Shown here: one piece after another, positions 35,414 to 44,392 of the stretch
Position numbering within the stretch: position 1 is the first letter of the stretch
Layout of the letters: each line of letters opens with the position of its first letter
Source of the DNA: Gammaproteobacteria bacterium
GTDB taxonomy: Bacteria > Pseudomonadota > Gammaproteobacteria > JAABTG01
Assembly: GCA_034522055.1 (NCBI GenBank)
Contig: JAXHLS010000006.1
Span: forward strand, 546,116 to 610,115
Direction of reading: 5' to 3'
Length of the DNA stretch: 64,000 nt
Notes under the pieces: model-generated
What the model saw: only the letters and a program-made list of their open reading frames with translations
What the model was told of the DNA's origin: nothing
Database searches by the model: none
Program-made: the position numbers and the translations under genes

Positions 35414-37072
35414 ATGAACGAGACCCTGAATCACTATCACGAACTTTCAAAACATCACCCCCAACGTATGGCGCCGGGACCGGGGCGCCTCGACTGGGTC
35501 AACCAGCCCGACCCCTTCCGTCACTACGAGGGCGCGCCCCGGGTGGAACTGCCGCTGCTCGCAGGCGAGCTGCCGGTGGCCTATGACGATCTGTTCCGGC
35601 CGCAGACCGTGGCGGCACGACCCTTCACCCGCGACAACCTGGCCCACCTGCTGGAGTTGGCCTTGGGCCTCGCCGACTGGAAGTCCTTCCGCGGCAACCG
35701 CTGGGCCCTGCGCTGCAATCCGTCCAGCGGCAATCTCCATCCTACGGAAGGATATCTCATCACTTCCGCCGTGGCCGGCCTGGACGCCGGGGTATACCAC
35801 TATCGGCCCCACGACCATGGCCTGGAACGGCGCGCCGGTGCCCCGTTTTCCTGGCCGGATGGGGTATTGGTGGCCCTCACCGGCATCCATTGGCGCGAGG
35901 CCTGGAAGTACGGCATGCGGGCCTTCCGTTACTGCCAGCACGACTGCGGCCATGCCCTGGCCGCTCTCGGTTATGGGGCCGCCGCCCTGGGTTGGCCGAC
36001 GCGCCTGCTGGACCATTGGGGAGACGAGGCCATCGCCGCTCTCACGGGTGTGGACCGGGCGGGAGATTCCCCCCCGGGGGACCACGAGACCCCTGAGGCC
36101 TTGCTGTGGATAGGAGCGGGCGAACCTCCCGCGATGGACGAGGTGCTGGGCGCTCTGGCGGGGGTGCCGTGGCAGGGCCGGGCCAACGCACTGAGCCGCG
36201 AACACCGCGAGTGGCGGGATATCCCGGCGGTGGCGGCGGCTACGGTCAAGCCTGCGGAGCGGGCCGCCACCCCGGCACCATGGCCAGCCCTGCCGCCCCT
36301 TCCGCCCGTGTCGTCCCTGGCCGTGTCCCACCTGGTGCGCCGCCGGCGCTCGGCCCAGGCCTTCGATGGCGTGAGCGGCATCGATGCTCGGGCCTTTTTC
36401 CGCATGGTGGATGCCCTGATGCCGCGGCCCGTGCCGCCCTGGACTCTCACCCGGGACGCCCCCGCGGTGCATCCGGTGTTCTTCGTGCACCGGGTGGCGG
36501 GGTTGGAGCCCGGGGTGTATGGCCTGGTGCGGGATGCCGGCGAACGTGACCGCCTCGCGGCTGCCATGGCTCCCGACTGGCAGTGGTCTGCGGTGCCCGG
36601 TTGTCCGGCCCATTTGCCCCTGTTTCTGCTGGGGCTTGGGGATACCCGCGGTTTCGCGGCCACGGTGTCCTGCCAGCAGGACATCGCCGCCGATTCCGCC
36701 TTCTCCCTGGCCATGCTGGCCCGCTTCGATGACATCCAGGGTCAGCCCTGGCGCTACCGGCGACGCTTCTGGGAGGCAGGCCTCATGGGTCAGGTCCTTT
36801 ACCTCGAGGCCGAGGCCGCCGGCGTCCAGGGCACCGGCATCGGCTGCTACTTCGATGACCTGGTGCACGAGGCCCTCGGGCTCGATACGACACGCTATCA
36901 GGATCTGTACCACTTCACCGTAGGCACGGCGGTGCTGGACTCCCGGCTGGAGAGCGAGCCGCCCTATGGCCATCTCGCGGATCGGCCGCGGGTACCCGCT
37001 GTTCCCGAGGGGCCCAGGGACGCGGCGGGGATTGAAGGGGCCACGGCGCGAGACCCGGATGGCCGCCGGTGA
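35414..37072 (+). CDS. SagB/ThcOx-type nitroreductase family protein, duplicated domain
   Basis: A 552-residue flavin-dependent dehydrogenase family protein with two nitroreductase-like halves. The first holds SFRGNRWALRCNPSSGNLHP, TEGYLI and FRYCQHDCGHALAALGYGAA. The second starts at about 295 with SHLVRRRRSAQAFDGVSGID and ends with EAEAAGVQGTGIGCYFDDLV. The start is the ATG at 35414, as the upstream frame translates the heptamer array. SagB/ThcOx relatives oxidise azoline rings in peptide natural products, but no cyclodehydratase or precursor peptide is beside it, so its substrate here is unknown. FMN binding is expected. Confidence 0.82.
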   Translation: MNETLNHYHELSKHHPQRMAPGPGRLDWVNQPDPFRHYEGAPRVELPLLAGELPVAYDDLFRPQTVAARPFTRDNLAHLLELALGLADWKSFRGNRWALRCNPSSGNLHPTEGYLITSAVAGLDAGVYHYRPHDHGLERRAGAPFSWPDGVLVALTGIHWREAWKYGMRAFRYCQHDCGHALAALGYGAAALGWPTRLLDHWGDEAIAALTGVDRAGDSPPGDHETPEALLWIGAGEPPAMDEVLGALAGVPWQGRANALSREHREWRDIPAVAAATVKPAERAATPAPWPALPPLPPVSSLAVSHLVRRRRSAQAFDGVSGIDARAFFRMVDALMPRPVPPWTLTRDAPAVHPVFFVHRVAGLEPGVYGLVRDAGERDRLAAAMAPDWQWSAVPGCPAHLPLFLLGLGDTRGFAATVSCQQDIAADSAFSLAMLARFDDIQGQPWRYRRRFWEAGLMGQVLYLEAEAAGVQGTGIGCYFDDLVHEALGLDTTRYQDLYHFTVGTAVLDSRLESEPPYGHLADRPRVPAVPEGPRDAAGIEGATARDPDGRR

Positions 37073-37200
37073 CGGGCGCATAAACCCACCGGGCCGGGTG
37101 CCTTATTAGCAAAACGTGGTGAAGTGGAGCCCACGGCGGGCCGGGTTTAGACTCCGGGGCATCCCTTGAACCCCAGCCGCCGGTCCGAACTAGCACTATA

Positions 37201-39408
37201 ATGCGTCCTCACCATCCCCTCCTGGCCATGGCCGTGCTGCTGCTGATCCTGGTGGGCATGAAGGGCCCGATGGCCGAGGATACCGAGGCTGCCGGTGGCG
37301 CGTCCCGGGGTGAGGACCTGCCGCATATCATGGACCGCGGGCGGTTGCGCATCCTCGTGCCCCCCAACTACGAGGGCAATCGCTATCTGCCCCGGGCCGG
37401 CTCTCCAGTGGACGCGCAGGAGCGGCTCGCCGCCACCTTCGCGGCCACCCTCGGGCTGGAAGCGGAGGTGGTGCCCGTCGCCGGCATTGCCAACCTGCTG
37501 GAGGCCCTGGAGGCTGGGGAAGGCGACGTCATCGCCGCCAACCTGACGGTCACCGAGGCCCGCAAGGAGCGCATCGGCTTCTCCGTACCCGTGGACCACG
37601 TGGTGGAGCAGTTGGTGGTGAGCAGCCGCAACAACACCATCAAGGGCCCTGCCGATCTGGTGGGCCGGACCGTGCTGGTGGAGCGCGGCAGCAGCTTCTG
37701 GGACACCATGACCGCCCTCAAGGACGAATACCCGGGTATCGTCCTCACCGCCGCCCCCCAGGGTCTGCGGGACGAGGATGTCATCGACCTGGTGGCCGGC
37801 GGCCGGGTCGCCGCAACGGTGCGCGACAGCAACGTGGTACAGATGTATCTGGGCTACCGCGATGATATCCGGGCCGCCTTCGACCTCTCCGAGGAGCGTG
37901 CCATCGCCTGGGGGATCCGCAAGGATGCCGAGGAACTGCGCCGGGCGCTGGATGATTTCCTTCATACCAAGGCCCTCACCCATTTCGGCTACGACGAGTA
38001 CAAGGAGGACCTGCCGGGCCTCAAGAAACGCCGCCGCATCCGCGTCCTGCTGCGTAACAATGCGGCCTCCTATTTCCTGTGGCGGGGCGAACTCGTGGGC
38101 TTCGAGTACGAGATGGCCCGAGCCTTCGCCAAGGATCTGGGAGTGCGCCTGGAGGTGGTGGTGCCGCCCTCTCACGAGGCCATGTATCGGTGGTTGAAGG
38201 AGGGGCGCGGCGACATGGCGGCGGGATTCCTGGTGCCCCAGGAACGTCATGAGCACGACGGCCTGGCCTACACGCGGCCCTACCACTACGCCCCCCTGCA
38301 CGTGGTCAAGCGGGCGGACGACCCGCTGTCCGATGTGACGGGACTGGATGGCCGGACCTTCGTGGTGCGGCAATCCAGTGGCCAATGGAACCAGCTCATG
38401 GGGCTGCGCCGACTGGGCGTGGAGATCACACTGCATCCCGCTCCAGAGGACATGGAGACCGAGGAAATCATCGGCCGCGTGGCCAGTGGTGACTACGACC
38501 TCACCCTGGCCGACGCGCACCTGCTGGATATCGAGCTGGCCAACGGCGTGCACGTGGCCTCCGCCTTCACCCTCGGCCTGGAGCGCCCCCACGCGGTGGC
38601 GGTGCGGGCGGAGGACGAGGAACTGCTGGCCGCCCTCAACGCCTTCATCAAGAAATCCTTCAAGGGCGTGCTCTACAACGTCCTCTACAAGAAGTACTTC
38701 ACCAACGAAAAGCAGGTCCGGCGCCTGGCCCTCGGCCGGGTGGAACTGCTGGAGCAGGGCCGGCTCTCCCCCTACGACGACTTCATCAAAAAATACGCCC
38801 GCCAGTATGGCTTCGACTGGCGGCTGGTGGTGGCCCAGATGTACCAGGAGAGCCGCTTCAGACCCGACGCCGAGTCCCTGGCGGGGGCGCGGGGGCTGAT
38901 GCAGATCGTACCGCGCACCGCCGAGCAGTTGGGCTTCAAGGATCTGGATGATCCCGAGGCCTCTATCCACGCCGGTATCAAGTACCTGGACTGGCTGCGG
39001 GAACGCTTCGATGCCGAGCTGCCGGTGGCGGATCGCACCTGGTTCGCCCTGGCCTCCTACAATGCCGGTCACGGCCACGTCTATGACGCCCGCCGCCTGG
39101 CGGCGGAGAAGGGCTGGGACCCCAACCGCTGGTTCGACAACGTCGAGCAGGCCATACGCCTGCTGTCCAAGGAGAAGTATGCGGGGAAGGCCCGCCATGG
39201 CTGGGTGCGGGGCGGCGAGACCGCCCATTACGTGCGCAGCATCAAGCAGCGCTTCGAGGCCTACGTGACGGCCACCGAGGCGGGCCCGCCCGATGCGGAG
39301 ACCCTGTCCCTGCTGCTGGGCGGAGCAAGCGGTTCGGCGGTGGACCGAGGCCGGGCACAGGGATTGTCCCGAAATCCCGAGGTGTTTCAGGACGTCCAAG
39401 GCGGCTAG
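37201..39408 (+). CDS. MltF-like lytic transglycosylase with two solute-binding domains
   Basis: A 735-residue exported or membrane-anchored protein; the N-terminus MRPHHPLLAMAVLLLILVGM is a signal or anchor segment. Two extracellular solute-binding (family 3-like) domains follow: about 40-260 (RGRLRILVPPNYEGNRYLP) and 275-500 (RRRIRVLLRNNAASYFLW). The SLT domain is at about 520-680, with catalytic Glu in MYQESRFRPDAESLAGARG, then LMQIVPRTAEQLG and ASYNAGHGHV. E. coli MltF has only one solute-binding domain. The protein should cut peptidoglycan in the periplasm, possibly gated by ligand. Confidence 0.9.
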   Translation: MRPHHPLLAMAVLLLILVGMKGPMAEDTEAAGGASRGEDLPHIMDRGRLRILVPPNYEGNRYLPRAGSPVDAQERLAATFAATLGLEAEVVPVAGIANLLEALEAGEGDVIAANLTVTEARKERIGFSVPVDHVVEQLVVSSRNNTIKGPADLVGRTVLVERGSSFWDTMTALKDEYPGIVLTAAPQGLRDEDVIDLVAGGRVAATVRDSNVVQMYLGYRDDIRAAFDLSEERAIAWGIRKDAEELRRALDDFLHTKALTHFGYDEYKEDLPGLKKRRRIRVLLRNNAASYFLWRGELVGFEYEMARAFAKDLGVRLEVVVPPSHEAMYRWLKEGRGDMAAGFLVPQERHEHDGLAYTRPYHYAPLHVVKRADDPLSDVTGLDGRTFVVRQSSGQWNQLMGLRRLGVEITLHPAPEDMETEEIIGRVASGDYDLTLADAHLLDIELANGVHVASAFTLGLERPHAVAVRAEDEELLAALNAFIKKSFKGVLYNVLYKKYFTNEKQVRRLALGRVELLEQGRLSPYDDFIKKYARQYGFDWRLVVAQMYQESRFRPDAESLAGARGLMQIVPRTAEQLGFKDLDDPEASIHAGIKYLDWLRERFDAELPVADRTWFALASYNAGHGHVYDARRLAAEKGWDPNRWFDNVEQAIRLLSKEKYAGKARHGWVRGGETAHYVRSIKQRFEAYVTATEAGPPDAETLSLLLGGASGSAVDRGRAQGLSRNPEVFQDVQGG

Positions 39409-39453
39409 GATCCGGCCCCATCATTGGAGCAGAGCGGCACAGGACCCGAGGAC

Positions 39454-39816
39454 ATGAAGGCATTGCTACTGGTGGCCCACGGCAGTCGGCGTAAGGCCTC
39501 CAACGAGGAGGTGACGGCCCTGGCCCGGCGCCTCGACGAGGCTCTCGGCGAGAGCTTCGATATCATCGAGACCGCCTTCCTGGAACTGACGGCGCCCTCC
39601 ATTCCCGACGGCATCCGCTGCTGCATCAACCAGGGTGCGCGCTCGGTGGTGGTGGTGCCTTATTTCCTGGCCGCGGGTACCCACGTGGTGAACGACATCC
39701 CGCGGCTGGTGGAGGAGGCGGGCCGGGCCCATCCCGAGGCGGATATCAGCGTCACCCCCCACATCGGGGCCTCGCCCCTGATGGCGGACCTCATCCGCGG
39801 TTGCGCCGCGGTCTGA
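39454..39816 (+). CDS. cbiX: CbiX/SirB-like chelatase, single domain
   Basis: A 120-residue protein of the small sirohydrochlorin cobalto/ferrochelatase family. The N-terminal metal-binding His is at residue 9 (LLLVAHGSRRKASN) and the second in AAGTHVVNDIP. The short length is that of CbiX-S, which works as a homodimer. The start at 39454 is preceded by CCGAGGAC; an upstream in-frame ATG at 39424 lacks a ribosome site. No other tetrapyrrole genes are adjacent, so the metal (Co, Ni or Fe) is undetermined. Confidence 0.85.
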   Translation: MKALLLVAHGSRRKASNEEVTALARRLDEALGESFDIIETAFLELTAPSIPDGIRCCINQGARSVVVVPYFLAAGTHVVNDIPRLVEEAGRAHPEADISVTPHIGASPLMADLIRGCAAV

Positions 39817-39870
39817 GGCCAGGGCGGCGGGCCAGAGCGGCGGGCCATGGCGGCCCGGCCCCAGGCCTCA
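39815..39870. terminator. Hairpin between convergent cbiX and RIO1 genes
   Basis: GAGGCC (39815-39820) pairs with GGCCTC (39864-39869), and inner GGGCC/GGCCC segments extend the structure. The genes converge here, so the hairpin could serve both. No T-run is present. Confidence 0.4.
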
Positions 39871-40728
39871 GTCGCCCCGCGCCGCTTCCCGTCCCAACTC
39901 GCGGATGGCGTGCTCCCGGCGGGCGTCCTCGATGGACAGGCGCACGCCGGCGACGTCGGCCACGTGTTCATCGAAGTGGAAGCGGCCCGTGAGGATGGTC
40001 TCGGGCACCAGGGTGCCCTTTTCATAGAGGGCCCACATCTCCTCGCCGTATTGAGTGTCGCCAAGCTCCGGCGCGAAGCGGGCGAGGCTGTCGCGCAGGT
40101 TGTGGACGTCCCGTAGTAACATTTCCCGGGCCGCGTTGTTGCCCGAGGCGCTGACCATCTGGGGCAGGTCGATGATCACTGGCCCGTCGCCGCTCATCAG
40201 CACGTTGTATTCCGACAGGTCGCCGTGGATCAGCCCCAGGCATAGCATGGCCACCACATCCCGCACCAGACAATCATAAGCCGCCACGGCCTCCCCGGGG
40301 CTGAGATGGCAATCCACCAGGCGCGGTGCCGGATTGATGGTGCCCGTCTCGCCGGTGATCAGGGCCATCAGCAACACACCCTGGAAATAGCCATGGGGCT
40401 CGGGTACCCGCACCCCGGCCGCGGCCAGACGATAGAGGGCATCGGCCTCGGTGGTCTTCCACTCGGCCTCCTGCTGGCGCCGGCCGTAGCGGGTGGCGTG
40501 TTCCATGGCCCGGGCCTGGCGACTGCCGCGGGACTTGCGCCCCTCCTGGTAGCGGGACCGCGCCTGGAAGCTGCGCTGCTCCATGTCCTTGTAGACCTTG
40601 GCGCACAGCACTCGCTGGCCTGCGCGCACGGTATACACGGAGGCCTCCTTGCCGCTCTTGAGGGCACACAGCACCTCATCGATGATGCCATCCTCGATGA
40701 GGGGTAAAAGTTCCTTGGGTATCTTCAT
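39868..40728 (-). CDS. PA4780-type RIO1-like serine protein kinase
   Basis: A 286-residue atypical kinase. It has an ATP-binding region SGKEASVYTVRAGQRVLCAK with the Lys in AKVYKD, the catalytic loop LGLIHGDLSEYNVLM with its Asp, and the metal-binding Asp in VIIDLPQMV. The typical kinase activation segment is absent, as in RIO enzymes. It is similar to the family described from Pseudomonas PA4780. It is cytoplasmic with unknown targets. It is a single gene convergent with cbiX. Confidence 0.9.
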   Translation of the reverse strand: MKIPKELLPLIEDGIIDEVLCALKSGKEASVYTVRAGQRVLCAKVYKDMEQRSFQARSRYQEGRKSRGSRQARAMEHATRYGRRQQEAEWKTTEADALYRLAAAGVRVPEPHGYFQGVLLMALITGETGTINPAPRLVDCHLSPGEAVAAYDCLVRDVVAMLCLGLIHGDLSEYNVLMSGDGPVIIDLPQMVSASGNNAAREMLLRDVHNLRDSLARFAPELGDTQYGEEMWALYEKGTLVPETILTGRFHFDEHVADVAGVRLSIEDARREHAIRELGREAARGD

Positions 40729-40837
40729 CTGTATCGTGTAGGTCAGGCCTTGGAGAATTCACTATTGTGCCTGATCCCGGCCGCCACGGCTCCCGCGGGG
40801 ACCGGGCGGCTGCCGGGGATATGGGTGTTGGCGGGAT

Positions 40838-40860
40838 GTCGGTTGCCGGGAGCAACCGAC
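40838..40860. repeat. Palindrome GTCGGTTGC-CGGGA-GCAACCGAC
   Basis: A perfect nine-base inverted repeat with a five-base loop. A related imperfect copy is at 32524-32544 with the loop in the opposite sense. Confidence 0.6.
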
Positions 40861-41126
40861 CAGCGCGCCGATCGATCCGAATAGCAGGGCAGGCCAGGTG
40901 CTCTCGGCAGCCGACGGGGCGCTTCAGCTTTATCTTCCCTCTACCGTTAAGAGAGGCAGCGATCCCGCTGCCCTCGTCATGGGGTTCGCGGCGACTCGCT
41001 GCGGCGGCCGACCGGCCGACCGGTCGTTGGCGCGACACGGCCCCTGGATCGGAGCGGACTGTCAAATAACCGACGGCCGACCCGAGCGGATAGCGTTACC
41101 TTATGATTCTTATGTGGTTTTTTTGC

Positions 41127-41142
41127 TGGCACATGCCTTGCT
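41127..41142 (+). promoter_or_regulatory. Sigma-54 promoter of the fliL operon
   Basis: TGGCACATGCCTTGCT matches the consensus TGGCAC-N5-TTGCW, with the invariant GG and GC separated by ten bases. It lies 30 bases before the fliL ATG. In polar-flagellum bacteria the fliL-type operon is activated by an FleQ/FlrC-like regulator with RpoN, so this is the expected control. Confidence 0.85.
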
Positions 41143-41171
41143 ATTGATGTTCTAACTCGTTGGAGATTGCC

Positions 41172-41696
41172 ATGGCTGAAGTACCGGAACAGGAAGAAGA
41201 ACTGGAACTGGCGGAGAGCGGCGGCGGTGGCCGTAAGCGACTCGTCATCGTCATTGGCATCGTACTGGTGCTGGTGCTCGCCGGTGGTGGGGCGGGCATC
41301 TACTTCAGCGGCATGCTGTCCGGCGGTGACGAAACGGCGGCGACGGGCGAGGAGGGTGCGACGGCCAAGCCGCCCAGACCCGCCATCTACGTGACTCTCG
41401 ACCCGCCGTTCACGGTGAATCTCAAGGGCGAGAGCCGGGCCAAGTACCTGCAGATCGCCATGCAGGTGTTGACCCGGGACCCGGCGGTGGAGCAGGCCAT
41501 CAAGAACCATGGGCCGGTGATCCGCAACAATCTGGTGTTGTTGCTGGGGGATAAGACTTCCCAGGACCTCGCGGACCGTAAGGGCAAGGAACGCCTGCAA
41601 CAGGAAATAGTGAACAGCATCCGCGGTGTGGTGGAGGAGGCCACCGGCAAGGCCGGGGTCGAAGACGTGCTCTTCACCACTTTCGTCATGCAGTAA
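41172..41696 (+). CDS. fliL: Flagellar basal-body protein FliL
   Basis: A 174-residue single-pass inner-membrane protein. After an acidic cytoplasmic start (PEQEEELELAESGGGG), one membrane helix (about 21-42, RLVIVIGIVLVLVLAGGGAG) leads to a periplasmic stomatin-like domain: PAIYVTLDPPFTVNL, then KYLQIAMQVLTRDPAVEQAI. It surrounds the stator and affects torque. The ATG at 41172 follows GGAG six bases away. First gene of the sigma-54-driven flagellar operon; fliM starts 11 bases later. Confidence 0.93.
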   Translation: MAEVPEQEEELELAESGGGGRKRLVIVIGIVLVLVLAGGGAGIYFSGMLSGGDETAATGEEGATAKPPRPAIYVTLDPPFTVNLKGESRAKYLQIAMQVLTRDPAVEQAIKNHGPVIRNNLVLLLGDKTSQDLADRKGKERLQQEIVNSIRGVVEEATGKAGVEDVLFTTFVMQ

Positions 41697-41707
41697 AGGG
41701 CCGGGAG

Positions 41708-42736
41708 ATGAGTACCACCGACATCCTGTCCCAGGCCGAGATCGACGCCCTGCTCTACGGCGTCGACGATGGCGACGTGGATACCGAAGGCGACGAGGCC
41801 GCCGAGGGGGAGGCCCAGTCCTACAACTTCACCAGCCAGGATCGCATCGTCCGGGGACGGTTGCCTACCCTGGAGATGATCAACGAGCGCTTCGCGCGCC
41901 TGTTCCGGGTGAGTCTGTTCAACTTCCTGCGCCGTTCGCCCGAGATCTCCGTGGGCACCATGCAAATGCTGAAGTTCGGCGAGTATGTCCACAGTCTGTT
42001 CATGCCCGCCCATATGAATCTGGTGAAAATCAGGCCGCTGCGGGGCACTTCACTGTTCGTGTTCGATCCCAAGCTGGTGTTCCTGCTGGTGGAGAATTTC
42101 TTCGGTGGTACGGGGCGCTTCCATACCAAGATCGAGGGACGGGATTTCACACCCACCGAGCGCCGCGTCGTGCAGATGGTGTTGGACCTGGTGTTCAAGG
42201 ATCTGACCAATGCCTGGTCACCGGTGCTGGCCATCGACCTCGACTATCAGAACTCCGAGGTGAACCCGCTGTTCGCCAATATCGTTAGTCCCAGCGAAGT
42301 AGTGGTGACCTCGTCCTTTCACGTCGAGCTGGATGGTGGAGGCGGCGACCTCCATATCACCATCCCTTACTCGACCATCGAGCCCATCAAGGACCAGCTC
42401 GACACCGGCGTGCAGAGTGACCGCAGCGATCAGGATGCGCGCTGGGCCAATGCCCTGAAAGAGGAGATATTCACCGCCAATGTCGACCTCAAGGCCTCCC
42501 TGGCGGAAGCGCAACTGACTCTGCGTCAGGTGGCCGATCTCAGGAAGGGCGACATCATCCCCATCGATTTTCCCGATACGGTGCTCGCCAGCGTGGAGGA
42601 CATCCCCATATTCCGTGCCCGTCCGGGGGTCCACAACGGCAGCCTGGCGTTGCAGGTGGAGACGGCCCTGCACTTGCCCAAGGAGGTCTCGTCGCCGGAG
42701 GTCTCCGCCGCCACCGCCAGAGGTAACAGACCATGA
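41708..42736 (+). CDS. fliM: Flagellar motor switch protein FliM
   Basis: A 342-residue C-ring protein that binds CheY-P and FliG. The N-terminal ILSQAEIDALLYGVDDGD (about 5-22) is the CheY-binding and leader segment. The middle CheC-like domain includes LEMINERFARLFRVSLFNFL, MQMLKFGEYVHSL and FFGGTGRFHTKIEGRDFTPT. The C-terminal SpoA domain (DLRKGDIIPIDFPDTVLASV) packs with FliN. It overlaps fliN by four bases. Confidence 0.95.
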   Translation: MSTTDILSQAEIDALLYGVDDGDVDTEGDEAAEGEAQSYNFTSQDRIVRGRLPTLEMINERFARLFRVSLFNFLRRSPEISVGTMQMLKFGEYVHSLFMPAHMNLVKIRPLRGTSLFVFDPKLVFLLVENFFGGTGRFHTKIEGRDFTPTERRVVQMVLDLVFKDLTNAWSPVLAIDLDYQNSEVNPLFANIVSPSEVVVTSSFHVELDGGGGDLHITIPYSTIEPIKDQLDTGVQSDRSDQDARWANALKEEIFTANVDLKASLAEAQLTLRQVADLRKGDIIPIDFPDTVLASVEDIPIFRARPGVHNGSLALQVETALHLPKEVSSPEVSAATARGNRP

Positions 42737-43170
42737 GCGAGCAGGACAAGAAAACCGACGACGAGGATCTGGCGGCCGAATGGGAGAGCGCCCTGGATGA
42801 GCAGGGCACCAATGGGGCCGGCAAGAGCAAGTCGGAGGATCTGGACCGGGCGGCGCATGCGGGATTCTCCGATCTGCAAGAGCCGGCCAAGCCCGGCCAG
42901 GCGGCGAGCGAGATCAACCTGGAGTCGGTGCTCGACATTCCGGTGACTCTGTCCATGGAGATCGGGCGCACCCGCTTGAGCATCCGCAATCTGCTGCAAC
43001 TCAATCAGGGCTCGGTGGTGGAACTGGATCGCCTCGCGGGCGAGCCCATGGACGTGATGGTGAACGGTACCCTCATCGCCCATGGCGAGGTGGTGGTGGT
43101 GAACGACAAGTTCGGCGTACGGCTCACGGATGTCATGAGCGCCCAGGAACGGATCAAGAAACTGCGCTAG
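42733..43170 (+). CDS. fliN: Flagellar motor switch protein FliN
   Basis: A 145-residue C-ring subunit. The N-terminal 60 residues are acidic and low-complexity. The SpoA domain spans about 65-143 (LESVLDIPVTLSMEIGRTRL, LLQLNQGSVVELDRLAGEP, HGEVVVVNDKFGVRL). The ATG at 42733 overlaps the fliM stop (ATGA), which fits the fixed FliM:FliN stoichiometry. Confidence 0.95.
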   Translation: MSEQDKKTDDEDLAAEWESALDEQGTNGAGKSKSEDLDRAAHAGFSDLQEPAKPGQAASEINLESVLDIPVTLSMEIGRTRLSIRNLLQLNQGSVVELDRLAGEPMDVMVNGTLIAHGEVVVVNDKFGVRLTDVMSAQERIKKLR

Positions 43171-43178
43171 AGGCTGCC

Positions 43179-43634
43179 ATGGGAATCCATCACCTGACAT
43201 CATCCCGGATCATGGCCTGCGGCCTGTCCGCGTCCTGGCCGCTGCTGGCGGGCGCCGCCGAGGTCCCCCAGGCCGGGGCGGGCTTGCCCGGCCACATGGT
43301 GCAAACGGTGATGGGTCTCGCGGCCATCGTGCTGCTGATCTTCGGCCTGGCCTGGCTGTTGCGCCAGGTGTTCCGGCTGCAACCCACCATGAACGGCCGC
43401 ATGAGGGTCCTCGGGGGGCTCTCCCTCGGGCCGCGGGAACGCATCGTGTTAATCAAGGTGGGAGACACCCAGCTGGTAGTGGGCACGACGCCCGGCCGCA
43501 TCCAGACCCTGCACGTGCTCGACAAACCCCTGCCCGAGGACGAGGCGCCGTCCGCCCCCGGTCGGGGACCCTTTGCGCACCAACTGGCCGAGGCCCTCGG
43601 GCGCCGCAAGACACGGGAGAAGGGTGGTGTATAG
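43179..43634 (+). CDS. fliO: Flagellar biosynthesis protein FliO
   Basis: A 151-residue protein with one clear membrane helix at about 45-65 ([20 protein letters not shown]) and the cytoplasmic FliO core [20 protein letters not shown], then [16 protein letters not shown]. FliO assists assembly of the FliP ring of the export gate. The usual N-terminal periplasmic part is short. It lies eight bases after fliN and overlaps fliP. Confidence 0.88.
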   Translation: MGIHHLTSSRIMACGLSASWPLLAGAAEVPQAGAGLPGHMVQTVMGLAAIVLLIFGLAWLLRQVFRLQPTMNGRMRVLGGLSLGPRERIVLIKVGDTQLVVGTTPGRIQTLHVLDKPLPEDEAPSAPGRGPFAHQLAEALGRRKTREKGGV

Positions 43635-44367
43635 CAGGCTGCTGGTGGCGGGGGTATTGCTGGCCCTACCGGTGGTGGCCGCGGCCCAGCCCGGGCTGCC
43701 CGCTCTCGCGGTGACCAGCAGCGGCGACGGCGGGCAGACCTACTCCATCAGCATCCAGATCCTGCTCTTGATGACGGTGCTGACCCTGTTGCCGGCCGCC
43801 GTCATCATGATGACGTCGTTCACCCGCATCGTCGTGGTGCTGGCCATCCTGCGCCAGGCCCTGGGTACCGCCCAGACCCCGTCCAGTCAGGTGCTGGTGG
43901 GGCTGGCCCTGTTCCTCACCCTGTTCATCATGATGCCGGTGTTCGAGGCCATCCACGACGACGCCTTCCAGCCCTACATGGCCGAGGAGATCGGGTTCCA
44001 GGAGGCAGCTCAGCGGGCCGCCGGCCCCCTGCGCCGGTTCATGCTGGCCCAGACCCGGGAGACGGATCTGAAACTGTTCGCCGACATCGCGGGCCATGAG
44101 CCACTGTTGGACCGGGACGACGTGCCTTTCTCCCTGCTCATGCCGGCTTTCGTCACCAGCGAACTCAAGACCGCGTTCCAGATCGGTTTTCTGATGTTCC
44201 TGCCGTTCCTGGTCATCGATCTGGTGGTGGCCAGTGTCCTCATGTCCATGGGCATGGTGATGCTGTCGCCCCTCATCATCTCGTTTCCGTTCAAGATCAT
44301 GCTTTTCGTGCTGGTGGACGGCTGGGCCCTGGTGATGGGGACCCTGGCAACCAGTTTCTACGTATGA
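43627..44367 (+). CDS. fliP: Flagellar export gate protein FliP
   Basis: A 246-residue inner-membrane core component of the type III export gate. A cleavable signal-like N-terminus ([20 protein letters not shown]) precedes the conserved hydrophobic blocks [64 protein letters not shown] and [14 protein letters not shown]. The start is taken as the GTG at 43627 with GGGAG upstream; an adjacent GTG at 43624 is possible. The gene overlaps fliO by eight bases. Confidence 0.93.
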   Translation: MYSRLLVAGVLLALPVVAAAQPGLPALAVTSSGDGGQTYSISIQILLLMTVLTLLPAAVIMMTSFTRIVVVLAILRQALGTAQTPSSQVLVGLALFLTLFIMMPVFEAIHDDAFQPYMAEEIGFQEAAQRAAGPLRRFMLAQTRETDLKLFADIAGHEPLLDRDDVPFSLLMPAFVTSELKTAFQIGFLMFLPFLVIDLVVASVLMSMGMVMLSPLIISFPFKIMLFVLVDGWALVMGTLATSFYV

Positions 44368-44392
44368 GTCGCCCGTGCTCAGGAGGAAGCCC

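Larger units (their letters stand above)
40729..41171. other. Intergenic region upstream of the flagellar operon
   Basis: No gene is supported. It contains a REP-like palindrome (40838-40860) and the sigma-54-type promoter of fliL (41127-41142). A palindromic GGCCGACCGGCCGACCGGTC tract lies at about 41007-41026. Confidence 0.6.

Noticed and set aside
37147-39399. 750-codon open frame on the minus strand opposite the MltF-like gene
   Set aside because: Antisense shadow of a gene with a signal segment, two solute-binding domains and an SLT domain.
41007-41026. GGCCGACCGGCC-rich palindrome as an operator of the flagellar operon
   Set aside because: It lies over 100 bases upstream of the sigma-54 site and could be an activator site, but no known consensus is matched and it may be chance in GC-rich DNA.
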